Virus record (IMG/VR): IMGVR_UViG_3300047300_001079
Coordinates: 1-22,794 of that record
Length of the DNA stretch: 22,794 nucleotides
Source: a virus
Direction: 5' to 3' (one strand)
Under the pieces are notes generated by a model, which did not search any database, was not told where the DNA came from, and was given only the letters and a program-made list of their open reading frames with translations. Positions within the stretch are counted from its first letter, which is position 1. Each line of letters begins with the position of its first letter. Positions 12,748 through 19,014 of this stretch are shown here, piece after piece. The translations under genes were made by a program, and so were the position numbers.

Positions 12748-13235
12748 ACCACATTCCATTCTATACCATTGTAAATTAAACTAATTGAGCCCCAATCTGT
12801 GTTTAATATATAACTTGTCTGCCCATCAATAGTTGATCCAGTAGTTACCACAGTAATCGGATTCGTGTTAGCATCTCCAACAGCATCCTTGACAACATAA
12901 ACTTTGCCGACAGTACCCGCAGGTAAAGTAATCGTAACTGAGCCATCATAAATAACGCCTAAATAATATTCTGTTGCTCCAGGACTATAAGTTGCTTCAT
13001 CTATTAGTGTAACAGGTACATCTGCCAAACTACCTGGCTCACCTTGTGGCCCTTGTGGTCCTGGTGGTCCTGATGGTCCTGGTGGTCCTGGTGGTCCAAT
13101 TACATTGCTATTTATAAATAAGTCTCGATCATCTACTATAGGAGGACATCCTCCGGGTACATAAGGTGAAGGCAGTGCCGGAGGTATAAATGGAGCCATA
13201 GGCCAACCAAATGGCAAGCTTTGCCGTTGATCCAT
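12744..13235 (-). CDS. Collagen-like appendage protein
   Basis: A 163-aa protein in three parts: a Pro-rich N-terminus (residues 7-33), seven uninterrupted Gly-X-Y triplets at 47-67, rich in GPP and GPQ, and a C-terminal beta module (from YYLGVIYDG to GIEWNVV) shared with the 135-aa protein at 11770-12177. Collagen-like triplets form trimeric stalks in many phage fibres. Start at 13235 has AAGGA upstream (AAGGAATAAAT then ATG). It is followed by the C1q-like gene with an ATGA overlap. Confidence 0.82.
   Translation of the reverse strand: MDQRQSLPFGWPMAPFIPPALPSPYVPGGCPPIVDDRDLFINSNVIGPPGPPGPSGPPGPQGPQGEPGSLADVPVTLIDEATYSPGATEYYLGVIYDGSVTITLPAGTVGKVYVVKDAVGDANTNPITVVTTGSTIDGQTSYILNTDWGSISLIYNGIEWNVV
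13035..13097 (-). repeat. Gly-X-Y collagen-like triplet repeat, 7 units
   Basis: Seven in-frame triplets (three GPP, then GPS, two GPQ and GEP types) encoded by near-repeated 9-bp GGTCCTGGT-type units on the plus strand. Such DNA is prone to gain or loss of units, which would vary stalk length. Confidence 0.9.
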
Positions 13236-13254
13236 ATTTATTCCTTATAAAAAA

Positions 13255-13281
13255 GCCTCCACAACTTGTGGCTGCGGAGGC
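13255..13281 (-). terminator. Intrinsic terminator after the Gly/Gln-rich protein gene
   Basis: On the minus strand GCCTCC pairs with GGAGGC, with further inner pairs (GCAG with TTGT, including G-T wobbles), followed by TTTTTT (plus-strand A run 13249-13254). It lies just downstream of the gene ending at 13291 and upstream of the collagen-like gene, so it would lower readthrough into the appendage genes. Confidence 0.88.
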
Positions 13282-13290
13282 TTAAACTAA

Positions 13291-14211
13291 TTAACGAATG
13301 TTAGTATTAGTTGGTGTGTTGGTTGAGGTTTGTGTACCGCTTCCAACATTGATTGCGCTATTGTTATCACGAATAGACTGGCTCAAGCCCCAGATAGCAC
13401 GGTACAATTCACCGTACTGAGCTTGCTGTTGTTGTTGTTGTTGCATTTGGTTGATGTTGTTTGTGGTAGTAACTTCGATACCACGTGTACGCTCAGCCAA
13501 GCGGCCGTCGTGACGCAACTCAATAATTTCAGCATTAGCATCAGCCAATTGACGTTGCAAGTTCAATTCGTACTGTGAAGTGATCAATGCGCGTGTCTTT
13601 TCACCATCAGCTGAAATGTCTTTAGACAATTCATAACGATTTTCCATTGTGGTTTGATTTAATGCATTCAATTGTTGCATTAAGGCAACCATATTAGTGT
13701 TAACAACATCTTTAACCCCTTCAACACGGGTAGCTAAACTCCCTGTTGTAGCATTGAATTGATTTGTTAAACCAATGGTTTGATTAGCTTGTGAGGCTTC
13801 CATTGCTGCAGTACTAACAGCTACTGCTTTATCAACTGCACCAATAGATTGCATTAATTGCATATTAGCTGTTGATTGCTCAGGAGGAATACGTGCACCA
13901 CCTAAAGCTGCTGCAGCTGCTCCGTCACCATTGTTAAAGAGGCCTCCGTTGTTGCGCAATAAGCTGCCTAAAATTAATCCACCGATTAATCCACCACCAC
14001 TGCCGAACCCCAGTCCGCCGTCACCACCACTCATCATCATACCACTTGGTTGAAGAATTTCTGCCATACCTTTATCCTTTAATTTTGTGATCTCACTCAT
14101 AACTTTATCATAGTAGTTATTAGCTTGATCTATTTTATCTTGAAGCGCACCCATATTATATGCAACATCACCTGTTGAATCTAATCCTGGTACGCCAGTT
14201 TCATCTGCCAT
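13291..14211 (-). CDS. Gly- and Gln-rich probable virion protein
   Basis: Start set at ATG 14211, where AAGGAAG lies just upstream; a longer frame to 14250 would begin inside the leader. The 306-aa product has a soluble helical N-terminus, a Gly-rich hydrophobic stretch (GLGFGSGGGLIGGLILGSLL, about 66-85), an Ala-rich stretch (GAAAAALGG), then a long charged helical region and a poly-Gln tract (QMQQQQQQQAQ) before a Thr/Asn-rich tail. Low-complexity composition, a strong own promoter and a structured leader suggest abundant late expression and a structural role. No family recognised. Confidence 0.78.
   Translation of the reverse strand: MADETGVPGLDSTGDVAYNMGALQDKIDQANNYYDKVMSEITKLKDKGMAEILQPSGMMMSGGDGGLGFGSGGGLIGGLILGSLLRNNGGLFNNGDGAAAAALGGARIPPEQSTANMQLMQSIGAVDKAVAVSTAAMEASQANQTIGLTNQFNATTGSLATRVEGVKDVVNTNMVALMQQLNALNQTTMENRYELSKDISADGEKTRALITSQYELNLQRQLADANAEIIELRHDGRLAERTRGIEVTTTNNINQMQQQQQQQAQYGELYRAIWGLSQSIRDNNSAINVGSGTQTSTNTPTNTNIR
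13422..13444 (-). repeat. CAA trinucleotide tract encoding poly-Gln
   Basis: A run of GTT units on the plus strand (CAA codons on the minus) encodes seven consecutive Gln flanked by more Gln. A simple-sequence tract that could slip during replication and change length in frame. Confidence 0.85.
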
Positions 14212-14234
14212 ATAACTTCCTTTTAAAGCAGAAA

Positions 14235-14277
14235 TGATACTGCGTATCACGCGCAGTTACCAAAACCTTGGCAACTG
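14235..14277 (-). other. Two hairpins in the 5' leader of the virion protein gene
   Basis: On the minus strand, CAGTTGCCAAGG pairs with TTTTGGTAACTG (14254-14277, with a few G-T wobbles), and TGATAC-GCA-GTATCA (14235-14249) follows. The first hairpin begins at or within one base of the predicted transcript start. Such 5'-terminal stems can protect mRNA from RNase E-type decay; this is inference. Confidence 0.6.
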
Positions 14278-14282
14278 AGATA

Positions 14283-14311
14283 ATTATAGCATGATTGATA
14301 TGTGAGCACAA
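14283..14311 (-). promoter_or_regulatory. Extended -10 sigma-70 promoter for the virion protein gene
   Basis: On the minus strand TTGTGC (14306-14311), 17 bp, then TATAAT (14283-14288) preceded by TGC, an extended -10 (TGnTATAAT). Predicted start about 14276 gives a leader of about 65 nt to the ATG at 14211. Confidence 0.82.
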
Positions 14312-14374
14312 CCTTAGTTTTACGGTTACTGGAGTAGAAATGCACGTTACTACAAAATTATGTTCCGCAAATAG

Positions 14375-14412
14375 AAAAGCCCCCAAGCTGTAAACTTGAA
14401 GGCTTCTTTTTT
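14375..14412. terminator. Intrinsic terminator downstream of the 55-aa gene
   Basis: AAGCC..CAAG and CTTG..GGCTT arms pair around CTGTAAA with two internal mismatches. The minus-strand exit is TTTTCTATTT; the plus-strand exit is CTTTTTT. It ends the exonuclease-dUTPase-RNR operon before the next minus-strand promoter. Confidence 0.8.
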
Positions 14413-14414
14413 GC

Positions 14415-14582
14415 TTACTCTTCTGGAGTTGGCTCTTGTGGGAGCTGTTCCTGAGCTTGTTTTACTAACTTGTTAGTTAGTGGGTTTGATACTTTTGCAG
14501 GTAATTCTTGTAAACCTGCTAAAATAGTATTGGCTTCCTCAATTGTAAGCTTTAAATTAATAATAACGTCTTTTTGTTCCAT
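14415..14582 (-). CDS. Small helical phage protein, 55 aa
   Basis: ATG at 14582, two bases after the RNR stop, with an AGG ribosome site; TAA at 14415-14417. The product has KLTIEEANTILAGLQELPAK in its first half, then VSNPLTNKLVKQAQEQL and an acidic Pro-rich end. Short proteins with the EEANTILAGLQELP.....N.L..KL..Q pattern recur in many unrelated phages as I recall, with no known function. It ends just before the terminator, so it is the last gene of the nucleotide operon. Confidence 0.82.
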   Translation of the reverse strand: MEQKDVIINLKLTIEEANTILAGLQELPAKVSNPLTNKLVKQAQEQLPQEPTPEE

Positions 14583-14584
14583 AA

Positions 14585-16549
14585 TTACCTAATTGGACAA
14601 GCGCCAGTAGCACATTCTTCGCCCATAATTTCATCAAAACTATTTGCGTTTTCTAGGCTAACTGGTGTTAACTGTTGTACATAGTTGCGGAAAGTTTGTT
14701 CATCTACTACTTCTTGTGGAAGATAGAGATATCCAAGGTCTTTAGCAGTTTTAGTTGGGTCTGTGCGATAGATGAAACTAACACCTACATAGCAATCCCA
14801 GTTATCTAACAACCAATCAATAATTTCAGGTACTTCTGAAGGATCATAACTAATTGTTACTGAAGTATTTTGCTGAGTCCAGCTGGTCTGAATCAGTTTG
14901 TATTTTTCGAGCTGTTCGACTGCTGTGTCAAGGTTGACTTCTTTTCCACTAACCTTATGGAAAGGAACATCAGCCCACTCAACAGGGAATGTAATAAGTA
15001 CACCGCTATCATCAGTGGGATGATTAACAACGTTGTAATTAGCAGCACGTAATACCTCAACAATAGGATCAAATTTTGAAAACTGTACATTGTTGAAAAT
15101 ATACTTTCCTAAAGGTTTGTGAATACCTTCTGTGGTATCCATGATTTTACTCAATGTTCCGCTAGGCTTTACACAAGTAATATTTTTAGGGCTAGGCAAT
15201 CCTAATTCCTGAGCCATACCAATTGCAGCACCAGTAGCAGTACGCTTCAAATACTCATAGTCGTAACCAGTCATATCAGGGCGCTTAGCAATACCTGTTA
15301 AACCCACTCCGCACAAGCGCATAAAGTAGTTGTTTAAATGCCACGATTCTTGTAGGATACCATCTTGCAAGTTTACACAAGTTTGACGATAGTTTGCTCG
15401 GGCCGCAAGTCGAATCGCGTTGTGTAACCCTGCCGTATCACCTTTGAATTTAGCAATATCGGTTTCTGTGAGATTACAAAACGATTTATTCCCAAGTAAG
15501 ATTTCCACACAGGGATTTGCTCCTTTAAACCAAGGTGCACGACGTAAGGCTTCAACTTCATTGATAAATCCTGGCTCTGAACCGCCCGCTTCTAGCATCA
15601 GATCAAAAATCTTCTGCAAGTCAGCCTTTAGTGGCTTTTCTTTGAATACTAAACTGTTATTAGACTGTTGGCGGTGACTATTGTTATACAACCACCAATC
15701 TTTTTTAGCTACGGCAAATTCTTCCCATTCGGGTTGTCCGTAGTCGAACAAAGCAATTTCCGCACTCCTGCGGCTACTAAGAATGGTACCAAGATGATTA
15801 ACAATGTCGAGAATATCCATCCGAGTAAGTAAACTATCAGCACGGCCATTGAGGATATTTGCAATAGCCACATATGCAGTGGATATAGCGCTGTCGCCAC
15901 TAGAAATCCATCCATAACCTTTTAGCCTTTCACCAGCAGGTCGTAATTGAGAGAAGTCAAGTACGAGGGTATCAGCAGGATACTTGCCTGCAATAAGTTT
16001 ACCAATAGACTTGGCCCATGCTTCCGCCGAATCACCGACTTGAATTGTCCAAGTCTTAGTTTCTTGATCGAATGTTTCAACATTGTGCTCTAATCCGCCC
16101 TTGGCTGTACGTGTTGAGCGTACTACTCGGATATTTTTAATAGGCTTTGAAAAGCCATTTAGTGTGCCAACAATTGGTTTAAATCCAACTCCGCACCCTT
16201 GTAGTAAAAGCCATAAGCAATCTACTACATCATATACAGTCTCTACGTGTGTAAAACTGCAATTAAATTGTGAAGCCTCACGAGTTTTAGCTACATCTGT
16301 ACCGCCTAACCACAGTGTACGACCACTCATGGCAACTTTACGATCCAGCATTAGCTGTTCAAGGTCGTAAAGTTCCGAATACTCTTCGTCTGTTAGATCA
16401 CGACCAGCGGCGCGTTGCCACAACCATTCTTGGTGATCAATAACTCGGGCTACTGTTTCTTGCCATGTTTCAAATTGTTTTCCGTCGTCTGAGACTGGTC
16501 TATTATACGTACGACGTGTTATTACTTGTGCTCTTGTGCTTACTGCCAT
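14585..16549 (-). CDS. nrdJ: Adenosylcobalamin-dependent ribonucleotide reductase, class II monomeric
   Basis: Start at ATG 16549, with AAGGA upstream; the frame is open further back but lacks a better site. The 654-aa protein follows Lactobacillus leichmannii RTPR: a first active-site Cys C97 in QFNCSF, then C347 (thiyl radical Cys) in NPCVEI with E349, then C358 exactly 11 residues later as in C408/C419 of RTPR, and C-terminal shuttle pair C646-x4-C651 in ECATGACPIR. Reduces ribonucleoside triphosphates using the B12 cofactor without oxygen. The smaller length than the 739-aa reference fits phage versions. Needs host or environmental cobalamin and a thioredoxin-type reductant; a glutaredoxin-like gene lies at 20822. 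Operon partner of dUTPase. Confidence 0.95.
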   Translation of the reverse strand: MAVSTRAQVITRRTYNRPVSDDGKQFETWQETVARVIDHQEWLWQRAAGRDLTDEEYSELYDLEQLMLDRKVAMSGRTLWLGGTDVAKTREASQFNCSFTHVETVYDVVDCLWLLLQGCGVGFKPIVGTLNGFSKPIKNIRVVRSTRTAKGGLEHNVETFDQETKTWTIQVGDSAEAWAKSIGKLIAGKYPADTLVLDFSQLRPAGERLKGYGWISSGDSAISTAYVAIANILNGRADSLLTRMDILDIVNHLGTILSSRRSAEIALFDYGQPEWEEFAVAKKDWWLYNNSHRQQSNNSLVFKEKPLKADLQKIFDLMLEAGGSEPGFINEVEALRRAPWFKGANPCVEILLGNKSFCNLTETDIAKFKGDTAGLHNAIRLAARANYRQTCVNLQDGILQESWHLNNYFMRLCGVGLTGIAKRPDMTGYDYEYLKRTATGAAIGMAQELGLPSPKNITCVKPSGTLSKIMDTTEGIHKPLGKYIFNNVQFSKFDPIVEVLRAANYNVVNHPTDDSGVLITFPVEWADVPFHKVSGKEVNLDTAVEQLEKYKLIQTSWTQQNTSVTISYDPSEVPEIIDWLLDNWDCYVGVSFIYRTDPTKTAKDLGYLYLPQEVVDEQTFRNYVQQLTPVSLENANSFDEIMGEECATGACPIR

Positions 16550-16557
16550 GATATCCT

Positions 16558-17025
16558 TTATGTTCCGGTTGATCCGAAGCCTCCTGTGCCTCGGGAAGAA
16601 TCGTTCCAAATATCTTTAAAGCCAACTAGTTCAACCTTCTGTATAACCAACTGGGCAATTCTATCTCCAGCTGTAATTTTATAAGGGTCATCACCGATAT
16701 TTTTTAACAAAACTTTTATTGTGTCGCGGTAGCCACTATCAATCACGCCTACGCTGTGAGGGATAGTAATTCCCTTTTTTCCTTGAGAGCTTCTATTATA
16801 TACAAAGCCTGCGTAGCCTTGTGGAATTTTAACTGCTATACCCGTATCAACAAGTTTTTGCTCGCCTGGATAAATCTCCAAGTTTTCATAGCTAAACAAG
16901 TCTGCTCCAGCATCACTGTAGTGTGCACGCTGTGGGAGTTGCGCTCCTGGTTTTAATTGGCAGTCTATGGTAAAATTTGCGGCAGTAGTATAAATACTAC
17001 TTCCAATTGTTACTTGTCCGTTCAT
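16558..17025 (-). CDS. dut: dUTPase (trimeric type)
   Basis: A 155-aa trimeric dUTP diphosphatase that makes dUMP and keeps uracil out of DNA. All five motifs are present: SDAGADL at 37-43, NRSSQGKKGI at 77-86, GVIDSGYRD at 93-101, GDRIAQLVI at 120-128 and RGTGGFGSTG at 145-154. Motif 2 reads NRSS-QGKKG rather than the usual PRSG-LA.K.G, a modest deviation. The first 15 residues are extra relative to minimal dUTPases. It overlaps the exonuclease end by 4 bp and precedes the RNR start by 8 bp, a dNTP-supply pair. Confidence 0.96.
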   Translation of the reverse strand: MNGQVTIGSSIYTTAANFTIDCQLKPGAQLPQRAHYSDAGADLFSYENLEIYPGEQKLVDTGIAVKIPQGYAGFVYNRSSQGKKGITIPHSVGVIDSGYRDTIKVLLKNIGDDPYKITAGDRIAQLVIQKVELVGFKDIWNDSSRGTGGFGSTGT

Positions 17026-17867
17026 TTTAAATATAACTCTAAGGTTTCATCAATTTGTTTACAATTTTCAGTACCAATTGCTTCTTCGCAAAAGGTAACT
17101 AAATCCATTAATTTATAGTTCAATTCTAGTGTATCTTTACACTCATTTAGTGCTTGGATGTATTTATACTTGCCACTAAGAGGAATGTTTGCAATAATAT
17201 CATATGTGGAGCCATACTCATTAACCAAACTAACTGCTCGTTTAGGCCCAATACCAGGCACACCAAAAACGTTATCACCAGAGTCACCTGTAAGACACTT
17301 AATACTAATGTAATCTTCGGGCTGAAACTCATAGTGGTCATTCCAGTTATCGACTGTAACTTCTTTGCGTGTGACATAGCTGAATCTTGATACGTTAGGT
17401 TGAACTAATAAATCCCAGTCTTTATCTGAGCTAACAAGCCAGATGTCATCGACAGGGAGTTTTGATTTCTTTGATACAATATATGCTGCAATATCATCAG
17501 CCTCAACGCCTTGAAAGCGCAAGACGGGATAATCTGTTGACTCAGCAATATGTTCTAGTGTACGTGTAAAGTCTTCAAAGAACAATTCAAATGCCGCTTT
17601 TTCAGCATCTGTTTGATTCTCGAACTTATCTTTACGATTTTGTTTATACTCAGGATAAATAGCTTTGCGATAGCTGCTAGAGCCTTGGTCGCCTGCAATA
17701 ATCACATGAGATGCTTTATATGATTTTTTAAGACTTTGAACTGTGCGTAAGTAGTCTTCAGCAAAATCTGTAGCACCGCTATGTTTATAGCGAAAAGCAA
17801 GATTAAGGGAGTCTACAATTAGCAGAGTACGATCTGATTCTGTGATTTTTGAAAATGTTTTTGACAT
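17022..17867 (-). CDS. FEN-family 5'-3' exonuclease / RNase H
   Basis: A 281-aa structure-specific nuclease like T4 RNase H and the Pol I 5'-nuclease domain, for primer removal. Metal ligands are visible in order: D19 (VDSLNLAFR), D60 (AGDQ), the helical-gateway YPEYKQNRKD at 71-80, E122-A-D124-D125, D148-x-D150 and D195/D198 in TGDSGDNVFG, then helix-hairpin-helix VPGIGPKRA. First gene after the perfect promoter at 17890-17918; the leader is only about 16 nt and shows no Shine-Dalgarno sequence. No polymerase domain is attached. Confidence 0.94.
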   Translation of the reverse strand: MSKTFSKITESDRTLLIVDSLNLAFRYKHSGATDFAEDYLRTVQSLKKSYKASHVIIAGDQGSSSYRKAIYPEYKQNRKDKFENQTDAEKAAFELFFEDFTRTLEHIAESTDYPVLRFQGVEADDIAAYIVSKKSKLPVDDIWLVSSDKDWDLLVQPNVSRFSYVTRKEVTVDNWNDHYEFQPEDYISIKCLTGDSGDNVFGVPGIGPKRAVSLVNEYGSTYDIIANIPLSGKYKYIQALNECKDTLELNYKLMDLVTFCEEAIGTENCKQIDETLELYLK

Positions 17868-17889
17868 ATTATTTGTGTGTTAATCTGAT

Positions 17890-17918
17890 ATTATACTACT
17901 GCTAAGCTGTTTTGTCAA
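17890..17918 (-). promoter_or_regulatory. Perfect consensus sigma-70 promoter for the nucleotide operon
   Basis: On the minus strand TTGACA (17913-17918), 17 bp, TATAAT (17890-17895), both exact. It overlaps the last codons of the upstream nuclease gene and starts transcription about 16 nt before the exonuclease ATG. Confidence 0.9.
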
Positions 17919-18373
17919 GTTACAAATTGTGGTTGCTCCCACTTAAGCCAGTCTTCTAGTAATGCAACATAGAATTCGTGCTTTTCGTGGTTATAATAAA
18001 TACATCGGTAGTTTTGTGAGTTAGGCATTTCGTCAAATGCGACAAATACCTTGCTTCGATCAAATTTAAATATTAGTAGTGGTTTTTTAGAAACTTGCGT
18101 ACCTTGTCGAGTAGTTTGTTCCCAAAACTCTACTAATTGCGGAGTTTTTGATGTTAATAAGTGTGAAGTAAGGTGATCTTCCGCATAGCCTTTTACTTCT
18201 ACACACCAAAGGTTAGTTCGCCCAGGAACGTATAAATCGCCCTTAAGCTGATGTTTAGGGTCAAGAGCACCCGATCCAGGTACCCTTTCCCAAGCTAAAC
18301 CAGTATGCTTTTTTAACAGATCACGTACTGTGGTCTCTGTTCTAGCACCTTTGGCCCTAGCGTCTACAACCAT
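17915..18373 (-). CDS. PDDEXK nuclease, Holliday-junction-resolvase-like
   Basis: A 152-aa protein with the restriction-endonuclease-like core: E13 in ARTETTVRD, D46 in LKGDLYV, and E59-V-K61 in CVEVKGY, preceded by the conserved RVPGSGA. This is the spacing of archaeal Hjc-type resolvases and related phage nucleases. Likely resolves branched DNA before packaging, or acts in recombination with the gp46/47 pair in the same block. No fused domain. It overlaps the next upstream gene by one base. Resolvase versus other PDDEXK activity cannot be decided from sequence. Confidence 0.8.
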   Translation of the reverse strand: MVVDARAKGARTETTVRDLLKKHTGLAWERVPGSGALDPKHQLKGDLYVPGRTNLWCVEVKGYAEDHLTSHLLTSKTPQLVEFWEQTTRQGTQVSKKPLLIFKFDRSKVFVAFDEMPNSQNYRCIYYNHEKHEFYVALLEDWLKWEQPQFVT

Positions 18374-18699
18374 TACTCAGTAGTCCAAGGCAACGGAGTT
18401 GGTTGCAGCTGACCTTTAGAAATTTGTGAGTTTAACATAAACTCAACGTGTGCTTTAATAGCTTCAAGATTAGGATAGTTAGTGGTCACCCAGTTAACTA
18501 CATCTGCTTCGGAAACAGTATTCAAAGCTTTAAAACTTTCTGGTACAGGATCTGATAAATCTGTACTTTCAGCTATTTCGTAGACATGATTTTCTTTTGT
18601 ACCACGAACAACAAAGTCAACTCGTTTAATAACTCCAGGCATAGTATTTACTGTACTAGTAGCAATGCCTGTGATTTTAATTTCAAAATCTGCTGGCAT
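18373..18699 (-). CDS. Unknown phage protein, 108 aa
   Basis: A soluble protein with an N-terminal beta-rich part (FEIKITGIATSTV, VIKRVDFVVRGTKENHVYEI) and a C-terminal helical part (SEADVVNWVTTNYPNLEAIKAHVEFML) ending in Pro/Trp. I recall similar small proteins in phage structural or replication regions but no function. It is two bases after the upstream gene and shares one base with the nuclease start, so it is translated in the same operon. Confidence 0.7.
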   Translation of the reverse strand: MPADFEIKITGIATSTVNTMPGVIKRVDFVVRGTKENHVYEIAESTDLSDPVPESFKALNTVSEADVVNWVTTNYPNLEAIKAHVEFMLNSQISKGQLQPTPLPWTTE

Positions 18700-18701
18700 G
18701 T

Positions 18702-19013
18702 TTATGCCTCTGGAGTTTCTTTAGCGGGTTCAATAACTTCTTCTTTAGCAACTTCAACAGGTTTTACAACTTTTGCTGGTTTAGCAGCTGGAGCAGGGAC
18801 TTCTTCTACTGCTACTTCTTCTACTACTTGTGTGCAACGAATTTCAATAGTACAGTTTGGATCAATACGAATTTCGAGTTTACCAGTACCAGTTGTTTCT
18901 AACGTTGAACGCTCATGTTCGCTGAAATAGTCGCCTACTTTTAAAGTTGCTTTTTCACCGCTCTCACGAATAATAGTGGCAACTACGTCACCAATAATTT
19001 GTTCTAGAATCAT
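18702..19013 (-). CDS. Unknown protein with Ala/Pro/Glu/Lys-rich tail
   Basis: A 103-aa product. Residues 1-65 look folded and beta-rich (ILEQIIGDVVATIIRESG, ATLKVGDYF, KLEIRIDPNCTIEIRCTQ). Residues 66-103 are a low-complexity extension of Ala, Pro, Val, Glu and Lys, probably disordered. It starts two bases after the gp46-like gene stop. Function unknown; the tail may be a flexible interaction arm. Confidence 0.7.
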   Translation of the reverse strand: MILEQIIGDVVATIIRESGEKATLKVGDYFSEHERSTLETTGTGKLEIRIDPNCTIEIRCTQVVEEVAVEEVPAPAAKPAKVVKPVEVAKEEVIEPAKETPEA

Positions 19014-19014
19014 A

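Noticed and set aside
13035-13097. Collagen-like segment as eukaryotic contamination
   Set aside because: It is in frame with a module shared with a neighbouring phage gene, and collagen-like repeats are common in phage fibres.
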